64,000 nt of DNA. Origin: Calliopum simillimum (taxonomy: Eukaryota; Arthropoda; Insecta; Diptera; Lauxaniidae). Under the pieces are notes generated by a model. It was not told where the DNA came from and did not search any database. It saw only the letters and a list, made by a program, of their open reading frames with translations. The translations under genes were made by a program, and so were the position numbers. The DNA is taken from assembly GCA_951812925.1 (NCBI GenBank), contig OX638370.1:123642897-123706896 (forward strand). Direction: 5' to 3'. Positions 32,100 to 43,429 of this stretch are shown here, piece after piece. Numbering within the stretch: position 1 is the stretch's first letter; every line of letters starts with the position of its first letter.

Positions 32100-33232
32100 T
32101 TTGTACATTTTGCCCGAATTCAATACCCTCCCTACTCTGAAAGGAAATCCACTAAGGTTTTTTTTTGTTCCGACTGTATAACGCGCGTTGTACTTTTTTT
32201 TCTAACACTTCAGGAAGAGATAACAGAGGATGTAGAAACTTGACCGTTGTCACTACCCTACTAAACAAATTTAGAAATATCACGGCGATGGAATGGCGTT
32301 CGATCCAAACATGCGTGTTCAGCTGAAATTCTTGGAGATAGTTTTGATTTAGGGTTGTACTTTTGAAGTTTGAACCATACATTTTACTTTCGTAATATTA
32401 CTTTTTCAAGAGAATTCAGTAAAATAATTGAATTCCTGGAAAAACCCAGGAAAATTATTTATTGCGGATAATTTTTTTCCGTGTGAATACATACATAATT
32501 TCAGAAGACGCAAAACTTTCTGACAAAGAATTGCAATGGAATCCCGAAATTACACAAAAATCTGAAATTTATCCCACCTCGTGATCCGCTACTAGCCGCC
32601 TTTATTCACAGCTAATGTCGATTGGTGAAATAGTCAAGAATAACTAGGCCGACGGCTTCGAACAAATGACTGCGATATCACTGCGTTGGAATGGCGCGTT
32701 CGATCCAAACATGCGTGCTCAGCTGAAATTCTTTTAGATAGTTTTTCTTTGGGATTTTCTCAACACTGTGAAAAAAAAAATTTTTAAAATCCGTCGGGCC
32801 GTTTTTTGAAAAATCTCATTTTGAAAATTGTACTGAGGCAAACTAAAAAATTTAAAAACATAAAAATTTAATTTATTACAAAGTAAACTCAGTTACAAAA
32901 CATACCCCTTTGCTGGCTGCAGAGACTGTTAAATCTATGTGGTTTTTGTAATTTTGTTGTTGTTGTCTCAAAAATTTTGACAACCTGCTATAATTTTATA
33001 TGGTATGAAGTTGAATCATGCACCTGAAATCCAAAAAGCCGAAACATCACCCTGCTTTAAAATCTAAAATATTTGGAGTTTTTCAAGACGTTTTTTGCAA
33101 CGCCTTTGAAAAAATTCAAAATGATATTAGGGATTTTCGGCTTGCAGGTGACGATATTTACCTACATAGTATTATATACTTATGTATGTACTAGGATTAA
33201 CAAAAAAAAAAATGTCTTGTTAGAGCACTTAC
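32100..33232. other. Spacer with one direct repeat
   Basis: Two diverged direct copies of cgttcgatccaaacatgcgt followed by ctcagctgaaattctt lie near 32298 and 32699. No exon was recognised between the two short LITAF first exons. Confidence 0.4.
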
Positions 33233-33375
33233 AGAAAAAGCAGCAAAACAAACGCTATAAGATGAGTTGCCAAACTAGGTGCTATGCGCACTTCGGTTAC
33301 AACAGCCGTCTTACATTTGGGGCATTTGAGTAACTTTGGATGGAGACCCAACTTCGGATCGTATCGAATTTTCAT
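33233..33375 (-). CDS. LITAF-like first coding exon A (short form)
   Basis: ATG at 33375 opens 47 residues and a phase-2 donor (CT then GTAAGT), exactly as in exon B. The peptide starts MKIRYDPKLG, has the CxxC pair CPKC at 18-21 and ends THLIAFVLLLF. About three quarters of residues match exon B by eye, mainly in the zinc half-site and hydrophobic part, while the first 15 residues differ more. Selection on the coding part is therefore likely, but unproven. It has no Pro-rich or PPxY region and no promoter block like those of exons C and D. No 3' exon is visible before exon B. Confidence 0.75.
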
Positions 33376-33949
33376 GACGAATTTTATTCTTTTTTACATT
33401 AAAAAAAAAATGAACTTGTAAAAATTTAGACATTATTTTTAATTTTTTTTATTGATATTTGAAACCGTGTATGGCGTGTTTGGAAAAAAGTTTTGTTCGC
33501 AATGATTGGAGTGCTGCTAATTCTTCAAGAGTTTAAGTTCCCAAATATGTAAGTGTGTAACACATCGACTGCTAAGGTCCCGGTCTAATGAAAAAAAAAA
33601 AAACAAGTTGTTTGGTAAAATTTGAGGTTCCACAAGAATCGGAATAACTACGTCTTTTTGAAGTTTTCTAAAGATACATATTATTTTGAATAAAACCTCC
33701 GACCACTGCAAAATTTAAAAATCTTATTGAGTATGCAATTTATTTACGAATACTGGCAGCTGTGCATATGTTTACACGGTGGTTTTTAAAAAATTTTAAT
33801 TTTTTGAAATACCACCTGAGATTTTTTCAGGGATAATGTTGGGGGACCCTTCTAGTGTCAAAATCCGCGAACGGCGAAATCGAACGTCCAGCAGTTTTTT
33901 TTTTCGACATTTTCATTTTTTAACGATTTTTTGAGTATGCCTCGGTGTT
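33376..33949. other. Spacer, nothing recognised
   Basis: AT-rich with long A and T runs. No supported feature. Confidence 0.4.
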
Positions 33950-34056
33950 TATATACATATTATACACACATGTATATGTATATGTATATACGTGCATATA
34001 TATACTTATATATGTATATATGTATGTGTAATATATATAAATATATGTATATTAGG
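33950..34056. repeat. TA/TATG-rich simple repeat
   Basis: Mixed (TA)n and (TATG)n tract, for example gtatatgtatatgtatatac. Confidence 0.8.
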
Positions 34057-34072
34057 GTGGGCCAAATTGTAT

Positions 34073-34720
34073 GGAGGAAGGAACTATATCTCTGCGTTCA
34101 ACTTTAGTTCGGCGCATTTTTGATCGAAAATTGTACCTTTCATCAATATTTTTTTTTTGTTTTCATACTAAATTTTAAAAATTTTTATATAGACAAAAGT
34201 AATGTCATTATATGATTTGGCTGGTATTCTGGCAGTAATCAATTAAATTGGGTTTTGTTTATTGTACATAAAAAGTTCACTTGATGGAGTGGAATTTATG
34301 CTATATGTATATTTAAAAAAATTATATGGGTCAAATAGCCGATTATTATGACCGACTTTCGAAATAAACGATTCATATTTTTGGATGAATTTTTTCAAAC
34401 AAAACACCAATATAAGCTGAAAGTTCATTCATTTCTATGAATATTTGCCCAAGGAACCATACCTCTACGTTCAACTTTAGTTCGGCGCATTTTCGATTGA
34501 AAATTTTACCTTGCGTTTAATATTTATTTTTAAGCTTAATTTTCAAAATTCCTATAGAGACAAAAGTAATATCATGATATATTTTGGCTGGTAGTCTGTC
34601 AGTAATTAATAAAATTGGACTTTGTTTTTACGAACAGTTTACTTGATAGCGTGGAATTGATTATATTTAATCCAAAAAATTATATCGGTAAAATTATATA
34701 CATTTATTATAAACGATTCA
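34073..34720. repeat. Two diverged direct copies of a ~300-bp block
   Basis: The first copy (about 34073-34330) and second (about 34449-34695) share gttcaactttagttcggcgc, agacaaaagtaat, tggctggta and a ttcacttgatgg-like block in order. They have no coding potential and no TIRs. Confidence 0.65.
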
Positions 34721-34769
34721 TATTTTTACATACACGCACTACTCGTTTTTACCATATACGAGTGGTGCG

Positions 34770-35800
34770 TGAAGTTGGCCCTGCTTTTGTGGAATTTTCC
34801 GATTTGTGGAATTTCCCGAAACAAAAAGTTGTGCCGGGGTGTGCTCCACTTGTGCCGCGTTGTGTCGTATTGGAAATCAAAATCGGTCCAAGGGTTCACT
34901 TTTTATAGGGAGGGCCTTTTTTGTGTGCGAAGTTGGCCCTGCTTTTGTGGAATTTCCCGAAACAAAAAGTTGTGCCGGGGTGTGCTCCACTTGTGCCGCG
35001 TTGTGCCGTATTGGAAATCAAACTCGGTCCAATAGTATAGATTTTATGGGGAGGTCCTTTTTTTGGTGGATACGAAAATTTGTGGGATTTCCCGAAAAAA
35101 AAAGTTGTGCTGAGGTGTGCTCCACTTGTGCTGCAATGTGCCGTATTGGGAAAAAAAATTGGTCCAAGGGTTTACTTTTTATGGGGAGGTCCTTTTTTTT
35201 GTGCGAAGTTAGCCCTGCTTTTGTGGAATTTCTCGAAAAAAAAAGTTGTGCCGGGGTGTGCTCGACTTGTGCTGCGTTGTGCCGTATTGGAAATCAAACT
35301 CGGTCCAATAGTATAGATTTTATGGGGAGGTCCTTTTTTTGGTGGATACGAAAATTTGTGGGATTTCCCGAAAAAAAAAGTTGTGCTGAGGTGTGCTCCA
35401 CTTGTGCTGCAATGTGCCGTATTGGGAAAAAAATCGGTCCAAGGGTTTACTTTTTATGGGGAGGTCCTTTTTTTTGTGCGAAGTTAGCCCTGCTTTTGTG
35501 GAATTTCTCGAAAAAAAAAGTTGTGCCGGGGTGTGCTCGACTTGTGCTGCGTTGTGCCGTATTGGAAATCAAAATCGTTCCAATAGTATAGATTTTATGG
35601 GGAGGTCCTTTTTTTATCGATGCAAAGTTTGTGGAATTTCCCAAAAAAATACGGCAACACAAGTCGAGCACACCGCAGAACAACTTTTTTTTTTTGGGAA
35701 ATTCCAAAAATTTTGCATAGATCGAAAAAAAGGACCTCCCCATAAAATCTATACTATTGGACCGAGTTTGATTTCCAATACGGCACAACGCTGCATGCTT
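34770..35800. repeat. Tandem array of two alternating ~140-bp unit types, with inverted tail
   Basis: Six units start at gttgtgc near 34828, 34979, 35104, 35245, 35380 and 35520. From 35104 the units alternate: one type carries ggtggatacgaaaatttgtg, the other gcgaagttagccctgctttt, so the higher-order period is about 275 bp. At about 35640 the sequence turns: 35640-35800 is the inverted copy of a unit (for example ggacctccccataaaatcta). Long open frames across the array are by-products of the repeats. Confidence 0.8.
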
Positions 35801-36144
35801 GGATTGTACTTGAATTCCTCGCGGGGTGCGATTGAATCTTGCAATATTTCTCGTCTCATTCATCGAGTACAGATCAAAATCTGTATCCAGAAAGATTGAC
35901 AGACGGCGTTTATTTGAAACCATTCCAATCTTTCATTACAATCTATATTCTCTGGATTAAAATGGATGTATTAAAATGGATTGATCCAATTTTTAATCCA
36001 AATCTGTCCGAGAATTCTGGTACACAATTCTGGATCAGAATGGATTGTTAAAATTTAATCCATTTCAATCCAGACGCGGCACAAGGGTGGTGTTTTTCTC
36101 AAAAATATAACAAATGAGTTGATTCATGAAAATAGTTATTAGTA

Positions 36145-36285
36145 TTCGGTTACCGCCACGTAACCATCATCAAAACAATTAATGTTTTTAATTTAATTTA
36201 TTTTAAATTAAATGAAATAACAATTGAAAAATTTAACTTTTAGTCTGAAACCGGGATTGATGATGGCTACGTGGCGGTAACCGAA
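36145..36285. mobile_element. Hairpin element with TTCGGTTACCGCCACGTA ends
   Basis: TTCGGTTACCGCCACGTAAC at the left is inverted at the right (one mismatch, gctacgtggcggtaaccgaa) around an AT-rich loop. The adjoining acatatgtcaccatagccatg recurs, inverted and diverged, at about 40768-40790. Confidence 0.65.
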
Positions 36286-36578
36286 ACATATGTCACCATA
36301 GCCATGTTTAGTAGTTTTTTCTCTTCTCGTAATTGTCATAATTTTCTAAGTTGAAAAATGCATGGAGTTTTCGATTCTTGCAAAATAATGACTAATAGTT
36401 CATAAAATTAGTATAACAAAAATGTTATTCAATATTTTAAAATTGTTTAGAAGCAAAGTATCTAAGTACATTATTCTTAAAAAAACTCTTTGTGCTATAA
36501 AAGAACATAGTTCTTATTGTACTAATTTATATATTCAATAAATACAAATACAAATACAAAGGGGTACCAGTGTAGTAG

Positions 36579-37339
36579 CCCTGCAGTTAATCGGACTAGT
36601 GCATGACTAGTCTTTGACTACTTCCAAACAGGACTAGTACTAGTTCCACAACTAACGAATTTTCATATAATGGACTGACGATTTTTCAATGTTGATGTCC
36701 TACGAATCGTCAATTGTCTCCCTCTGCATTACCTTTTCGCTAGCCGAGAGACAATTGTCTCCCTCTGCATTACCTATTCACCAGTCGAGGGACAGTTGAA
36801 AATTTTGAGAGCTTCGAGACTCGATTTCGAGTATCTAAAAATTGAGCGAACGAGTATCTTAAAATTGAGAGATGTAATTAGAAGAAGAATGAGCGAACAC
36901 TGACGGATTAGCTGATGCGCAATTTAAATGGCGAATGAAAAATTTACAATTTTTTTCAAATAATCAATAAATTAACACAATTTCAGATAATCCAATATAT
37001 GTAGATGTGAAACAGTGCGTCGGTTTTGATATCAAAACATTTTTTTTACTTTAAAGTAACATATTTCCATGAAAATTTATTAAAAAAACGGAACACCAAA
37101 AAACGTGACTGTTCGTACATATTACTTTCTCACTATACTACATTATCTCAATCAGCGGCACTTCTCAGTTAATAAAAGAGCAAACAAAGACAAAGAAAAA
37201 CATGAAAACTTTGTATTTTTTCTGTTTCTGTCAACTGACGATCTGTGCACTACGTGGTAACTAGAACAACGCTAGTACCTTATTGAACAGTTGCCGAACT
37301 AGTCACTCTTTGGGACTAGATCCAAATTTAACTGCAGGG
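36579..37339. mobile_element. 0.76 kb element with CCCTGCAGTTAA ends, copy 1
   Basis: The ends CCCTGCAGTTAA and ttaactgcaggg are inverted. Subterminal regions on both sides carry many ACTAG motifs (for example actagtactagtt and cgaactagtcactc), like subterminal transposase-binding repeats of hAT elements. No transposase. It is followed after 16 bp by copy 2. No clear target duplication, so the superfamily is open. Confidence 0.75.
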
Positions 37340-37355
37340 AGGCTTTCTATAGAAT

Positions 37356-38110
37356 CCCTGCAGTTAATCGGACTAGTGCATGACTAGTCTTTGACTACTT
37401 CCAAACAGGACTAGTACTAGTTCCATAACTAACGAATTTTCATATAATGGACTGACGATTTTTCAATGTTGATGTCCTACGAATCGTCAATTGTCTCCCT
37501 CTGCATTACCTTTTCGCTAGCCGAGAGACAATTGTCTCCCTCTGCATTACCTATTCACCAGTCGAGGGACAGTTGAAAATTTTGAGAGCTTCGTGACTCG
37601 ATTTCGAGTATCTAAAAATTGAGCGAGCGAGTATCTTAAAATTGAGAGATGTAATTAGAAGAAGAATGAGCGAACACTGACGGATTAGCTGATGCGCAAT
37701 TTAAATGGCGAATGAAAAATTTACAATTTTTTTCAAATAATCAATAAATTAACACAATTTCAGATAATCCAATATATGTAGATGTGAAACAGTGCGTCGG
37801 TTTTGATATCAAAACATTTTTTTTACTTTAAAGTAACATATTTCCATGAAAATTTATTAAAAAAACGGAACACCAAAAAACGTGACTGTTCGTACATATT
37901 ACTTTCTCACTATACTACATTATCTCAATCAGCGGCACTTCTCAGTTAATAAAAGAGCAAACAAAGACAAAGAAAAACATGAAAACTTTGTATTTTTTCT
38001 GTCAACTGACGATCTGTGCACTACGTGGTAACTAGAACAACGCTAGTTCCTTATTGAACAGTTGCCGAACTAGTCACTCTTTGGGACTAGATCCAAATTT
38101 AACTGCAGGG
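37356..38110. mobile_element. 0.76 kb element with CCCTGCAGTTAA ends, copy 2
   Basis: Near-identical to copy 1 in the same orientation: by eye about four single-base differences and one 6-bp deletion (tttctg missing near 38000). This places both copies at less than about 1 percent divergence. Confidence 0.78.
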
Positions 38111-38136
38111 ATACTAATAACTTTTAAAAGCGGACG

Positions 38137-38731
38137 CACAGTGATGCGATCAGTACAAACTAGATGGAAAAAACTCGAAATCGAATTTTTACGATCCGAA
38201 TATGAAAAAATATCAGAAAATATATAATTAACTCATAAGTAATTTTTTACTTACCTCCGCTTTCTATTTAAATACAAAAAATCGTCAAAGTCGGCCTAAA
38301 AATGATTTTTTCCAAATTTGTGTCCATGAAATTAGTTGCTATTTATTATATTAATATTTTTAATATTATTAGTGCGTTAGAAATCAAATATTACCCGTCT
38401 ACTTAAAATTTCGTTATTGCAGATTTTTTCGTTAGTTATGGTGCAATTTATATTTCAGTTGTATGGGAGGTACCAAGCCCACTTGTCCAATCGTGCTGGA
38501 ATAAATAAATTTTAGATACTACATAAAACTTATACACTTAAAATTTTGTAATCATAGGTCGTTCTGTTTTTAAGATATAGCCCAAAATGTAAATAAGTTG
38601 TATGGGAGGTGCCACACCCACTTGTTCAAAAAGTCTGAAATAATTTTTTTGTACTTTCCCATACCTAAAACATAAAAAACTGCAAAAAAAATAGTTCTTT
38701 CCGTCTAGCATGTACTAATCGCATCACTGTG
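38137..38731. mobile_element. Transib-like non-autonomous element (CACAGTG ends, 5-bp duplication)
   Basis: The left end CACAGTGATGCGATCAGTAC and the right end, read inverted, CACAGTGATGCGATTAGTAC agree over about 39 bp with roughly five mismatches. GGACG flanks both ends exactly (38132-38136 and 38732-38736). Transib elements, relatives of the RAG1 recombinase, are known for CAC-starting TIRs and 5-bp GC-rich duplications. The terminal heptamer here equals the V(D)J signal heptamer. There is no transposase inside, so it would depend on an element elsewhere. The assignment rests on ends and duplication only. Confidence 0.65.
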
Positions 38732-39547
38732 GGACGTCTAGAAAGTTTTTAAAAACTACCTCAAAAAGAGAATTTTTCAAGGATTCTTAAATTGAGGTAT
38801 TCAATTTTTTTATGCTTTTTTAGTTGTTACGCGGCTTAACTTTACTACAAAAAAAAAAAAAATAAAATTTGCTTTTAAGCAAAACTCAAATTTTCTCAAC
38901 TGGTTTTTGCAAATTGTGCTCTACAGAGGTTTAGAACCTCAAAAGATGGGTTGTTATCTTTTTCCTAAATAGAGTAAAGTTTCCTCTACCTAGTCGCATA
39001 CTTAATTCAGTTTTTCGAAATTTTTCACTTGTACCCCTTTGCTTTCAATACTACAGTAAAAATGTACAATGACCTTCAAAAAATTGCGCACTGCAAATTT
39101 TTTTGCTTAATGTTTTTAGGACCACTATAGAGGCTTAACGCCAAAAAGGTGACCTCCCCACCCTTGCGCTTAAGCCGCCATCTTAAAATATTTTTATATT
39201 TATCTCGTTTCCTGTTGGTCGGATAAAAAAAAAAAATTTAACAAAAATTACGGGCAATAAGATTCTACGTATTTTTGATTTGGGACGAGATATCCATAAG
39301 TTGATATTTTGAGCAGTAGAACTTTCTAAATTGAAACTTTTTTTGGTGGTTTTTTGAAGGTTTTTTCAAGATTATTGCCTTATACTTATTTTTAAAATTT
39401 AAATTTTTTTAAAAGTTATAAGCATGTAAATTTTTATGTACGTCTTTTTTCAAATTGCGATTTCTCCTCAAATGTTGGCGAAAATTTTTGAAACTTTTGT
39501 GGTAGGACCGAAAATAATTCAAAATTTAGATGAAATAAACTTTTCAT
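38732..39547. other. Spacer with one dispersed repeat
   Basis: About 38955-39045 (tctacctagtcgcatactta, tcacttgtacccctttgct) is the inverted relative of 28125-28215. No gene. Confidence 0.4.
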
Positions 39548-40632
39548 AAAAACTTTTAAAATTTCTTATAAATAATGCACTTTTAAATAAACAAATGGAT
39601 CTTTAAGCTATACCTATAGATAAATAAAAACAAAATTTTTGCACAGAAATGTTCTCTGAAGTCTGCACAACATTTCTATGAAAAATTGGAGGAACTTTTC
39701 ACTAATAAAAAAGTTACGCGTACTTAAATGGCGTTGGGAAATAACGCCCAAGGAAATAACACCCACAAAAAAAACCGAAATAACGCCCAAAAAATAATAT
39801 GACGTAATAACGCCCAAAATAAATAACGAAATAACGCCCAAAAAATATGAAATAACGGCCAAAAACAAAAAAGTAATAACGCCCAAATTATTTTCATATA
39901 CATTTGGGCGATAATCAATTTGGAAATAACGCCCAAAAATTTGGGCTTTATTTCGCTTTTTTTGGGCGTTATTTTATTTTATTTTTAAAAAACGAAAAAA
40001 CGCTCAAAAACGAAATAACGCCCAAATTATTTTCATACAAATAAATTTTGTGCGTTATTTCCAAAATGATTACCGCCCAAATTTATATGAAAATAATTTG
40101 GGCGTTATTTCGTTTTTGATTTTGGGCGTTATTTCATATTTTTGGGCGTTATTTCATATTTTGGGGCGTTATTTCGTTTTTTATTTTGGGCGTTATTACG
40201 TCTTATGATTTTTTGGGCGTTATTTCGTTTTTAAAAAAAAGGAAATAACGCCCAAAAAAAAACGAAATAAAGCCCAAATTTTTCACTACATAGGCGCATC
40301 ACCTATGCGATTCACACACTTGCACTCGCTGCGCGTTCTAACATGCTTTTTCAATTTCTGCATAAATTATGATTTGTTGTTTTGAAACGGCATGCAGCAG
40401 TGAAATGCGAAAATCACATAGGCAAGGCGCTTATGTGGCGCCACTAAAGCGTGCGTAACTTTTTTATTAATGATAAGTTCCTCCAATTTTTTTTTTCATA
40501 GAAATGTTGCGCAGATTTCAGAGATTATTTCTGTGTAAACATTTTATTTTTATTTATCTATAGGTATAGCTTAAATATCCACTTGTTTATTTAAAAGTGC
40601 ATTATTTATAAGAAATTTAAGAATTTTTAAGT
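39548..40632. repeat. Foldback element split by a short-motif array
   Basis: The left arm (39548-39722) and right arm (about 40452-40632) are inverted copies, e.g. agctatacctatagataaat on the left and atttatctataggtatagct on the right. Pairing resumes inside between 40282-40330 (cactacataggcgcatcacc) and 40405-40450 (gcgcttatgtggcgccac). The AAATAACGCC array at 39727-40276 lies in the left arm and interrupts this pairing, so it looks inserted. Confidence 0.65.
39727..40276. repeat. Array of AAATAACGCCC motifs in both orientations
   Basis: Roughly twenty copies of a 10-11 base motif, aaataacgccc or its complement gggcgttattt, spaced irregularly by A/T-rich filler. Most of the left half has one orientation and most of the right half the other. 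The same core occurs in the mobile 403-bp element at 62361-62763. Reading frames across it are artefacts. Confidence 0.8.
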
Positions 40633-40983
40633 GTGTTACTTAATGACATTTATATATTGAAAATTAATTTTTAATTGAACTTTTAGTCATTGCAAAGATC
40701 GATTTACATATAAATCTATCAATGCATTTTCTAACACATAATTATGACAAATTAAGGAACAGATTATAAACACGGCTATAGTGACATATGTTTCGTCTTT
40801 CGCCACAAAGACTCATCAGACTATTTTTGTTGTAATTTTAATTATAGTTATTTTACTAAATTAATAAGAATTGAACAATTGCAAGTTGAAAAACTTTTTG
40901 TGTTTTGGCCTGGGCTTGCTTTTACAAGCGCTACAAATTTTATAATCCCAACATTGTGAAAAATCAACATCCAGTGAGTGGTA

Positions 40984-41590
40984 CGTTCTAAATCGGACGT
41001 CGTAGCACATAAAATTTTTTTCCAAATTCTGTTTACTTATCGTTCAAATGATGTATAAAAAAATTTTCACTCGTGATTCCTTGACTAAATTTTGAGATAA
41101 TCGCTTTTCCAATTGGGGCATTTTCCCATACAAAAAGAAAAAAAAAATGTTTGAACTACATTAAACAAAAATTAAAATAATCACAATCGATGTGTTTTGC
41201 GATGCTAAACGCGAATCCAACCTCAGAATTGCTCTATCGTGTATAGTTTATGAGATATTGTAACTTAAAGACTAAAAAAAGTCGTTTTTTGCCGAGTGTT
41301 GTTGTTGCGTGTATGGCATACGGCTGAATTTTGAAATGGTCGGTTCGATAGAGCAATTCTGAGGTTGGATTGGCGTTAAGCATCGCAGAACACATCGATT
41401 GTGATTATTTTAATTTTTGTTTAATGTAGTTCAAAAATTTTTTTTTTTTCTTTTTGTATGGGAAAATGCCCCAATTGGAAAAGCGAGTTAAAATTTTTTT
41501 ATACATCATTTGAACGATAAGTAAACAGAATCTGGAAAAAAATTTGATGTGCTATGACGTCCGATTTAGAACGGGTTAAGGCACACCGTG
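40984..41590. mobile_element. CACGGCGTGCC-family element, copy 2, left end missing
   Basis: The right end ggttaaggcacaccgtg and the inner arms (aacgataagtaaacagaatc and its inverse) match the 1953-2737 element. The left terminus is truncated at cgttctaaatcggacg. It lacks the palindrome nested in copy 1. Confidence 0.7.
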
Positions 41591-43429
41591 GTGGGTCAAA
41601 ATGAAAAAAAAAAAACTGGTTTGTTTGACAAGAAAACTATCCATTAAAGTCTAATACCGAATTCGAACTCATAATTTTATTGAAATTTATTGCAGACGAA
41701 AGACTCACACAGGAAACGTCAACATTTGGCGTTGATTGGCGGTGGTTACAAATTAGCCACTATTGTTAGAAAATCTTTAAATTTTTTTGGTGAACACAAA
41801 CCAAGAAAAAGTTTTTGAGCAAAGCTCGTCGAATGAAAGCCATAGCATTGACTTTTTAGTAAAATTCAAATCGAAAGTGTTTTAACACTCATAGTATATT
41901 CCATAATAACAATAAAAATATTTTGAAGTTATAACCATCATGAACAACCACATGGTTGTTTTATGGTTTGAAACATCCATTCTTCATGTTTCCATTTATA
42001 TTTTTCTCTAAATTTTGGTTTTTAAGCATATATTGGCCGAATCACACGAATTTCAAGAGCGCGTCAGATTTTGATAGAGGATGTTAAGTGATCTCACACG
42101 AAGCTCGCATTTAAAAAACTGACGATTCGGAAGTGACGCAAGCGCCATTTGGATTTACTCGAGCGCGTCAGATTTTTATACAGACGGTTCAGCTTGATGC
42201 CCTGGTTGTGCTGATGCTTAATCTGACAATTATATGGGGGGGTTTCTTAATCTGACCATTTGAAAAATTTTTTTTTATGATTTTTTTCCTCATAAATCTT
42301 AATCCCTGCAAACAGTGTACTAGGTACAAACGGCGCACAAAGGGGTATTGTATGCACTTTTACGCATTTAATTGAAAAAAAGTACTAGTTTTTTTTGATA
42401 CCGTTTTAAAGATAATGAAATTCTGCGTCACAAACAATACAAATTGTTGACCTAACATTACTAGTTAAAAAGTTATATGCGGTTGAAGATGATTTTTTTT
42501 TTTGCTATCGTTCGCGCGCTGTGAAAAATTGGAATTTTTTGGCTTTTTTAAAGTACATTTTTATTAAAAAAAAAGTTTTTTGTGGAAAAAGTTTTAATAG
42601 AACCTTCAACTTCAGGTAATTGTGGTTCTAGAACCTTCAACTTCAGGTAATTGTGGCTCTTACTACATAAAAGGTTTTTTGAGTTAATGTTTAAAAAATT
42701 TTTTTTATATACATATATTAAATATGTGTTAAAAAATAAAGTTTTTATATTATTCGAGTTAAAGTGTTTTAGTCTGTGCAAGATTTTTATCGTATTGTAA
42801 TTTTCGTAATAAGTGTTAAAAATTTGGTTGTGCCATGTTTTGCTCCTTCGGAATTATTAAACTTTTTGTAAGAGAACTCCAGTCGCTATAATCATAAGAA
42901 GCAAGTGCAGCCACCAACAATGCAATGATTTTTTTTTTCCTTTTATTTTGTTTGTCTTCTTAAATTTTGATGGACCCTTTTAGTTTAGGTATTTTTGTAA
43001 TACAAAAGTGGTTTTTGTTTTGTGAAAAAGTGTTTTGTTATATATTAATTTTTTTTTTTTTTTTTTTGTTCGTTAGTTTAAAATTAAATGCATTTTGGCT
43101 ATATACATAGACATATAGTTGTTCCAAAAGTGAGCTCAAACAAAAATGTTTTTATTTTAGTAAAGAGTAGACATTTAAGTTACTTTCTATGAAAAAAAGG
43201 GTTGCGGGTTTTTGCGTGGCTGCGATAAATTTTCATTTTTTTAAGGCAAACTGACATGTCCAATATGTACGAAAGTGGAGCATAAAGTAAATAAAAAGTT
43301 AAATACAGACATATAGACAGGCAATTACCCCCAAAAATCTGCAAGAGGGTGTCAATGAAGTACGCTGAGTTTTTTAAAATTTGTGAAGAGGTCGCTCATC
43401 GCCGTTTTATGCAAAATCTCGGCTTAGTA
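41591..43429. other. Spacer with a 31-bp tandem duplication
   Basis: Two adjacent copies of a 31-bp unit (gaaccttcaacttcaggtaa...) lie at 42600-42630 and 42631-42661. Two diverged copies of gagcgcgtcagatttt lie near 42057 and 42160. No gene recognised. Confidence 0.5.

Noticed and set aside
34615..35923. Long open frames on both strands through the 34.8-35.8 kb region
   Set aside because: They follow the tandem units and repeat with them; the translated repeats have no protein features and the frames exist on both strands.
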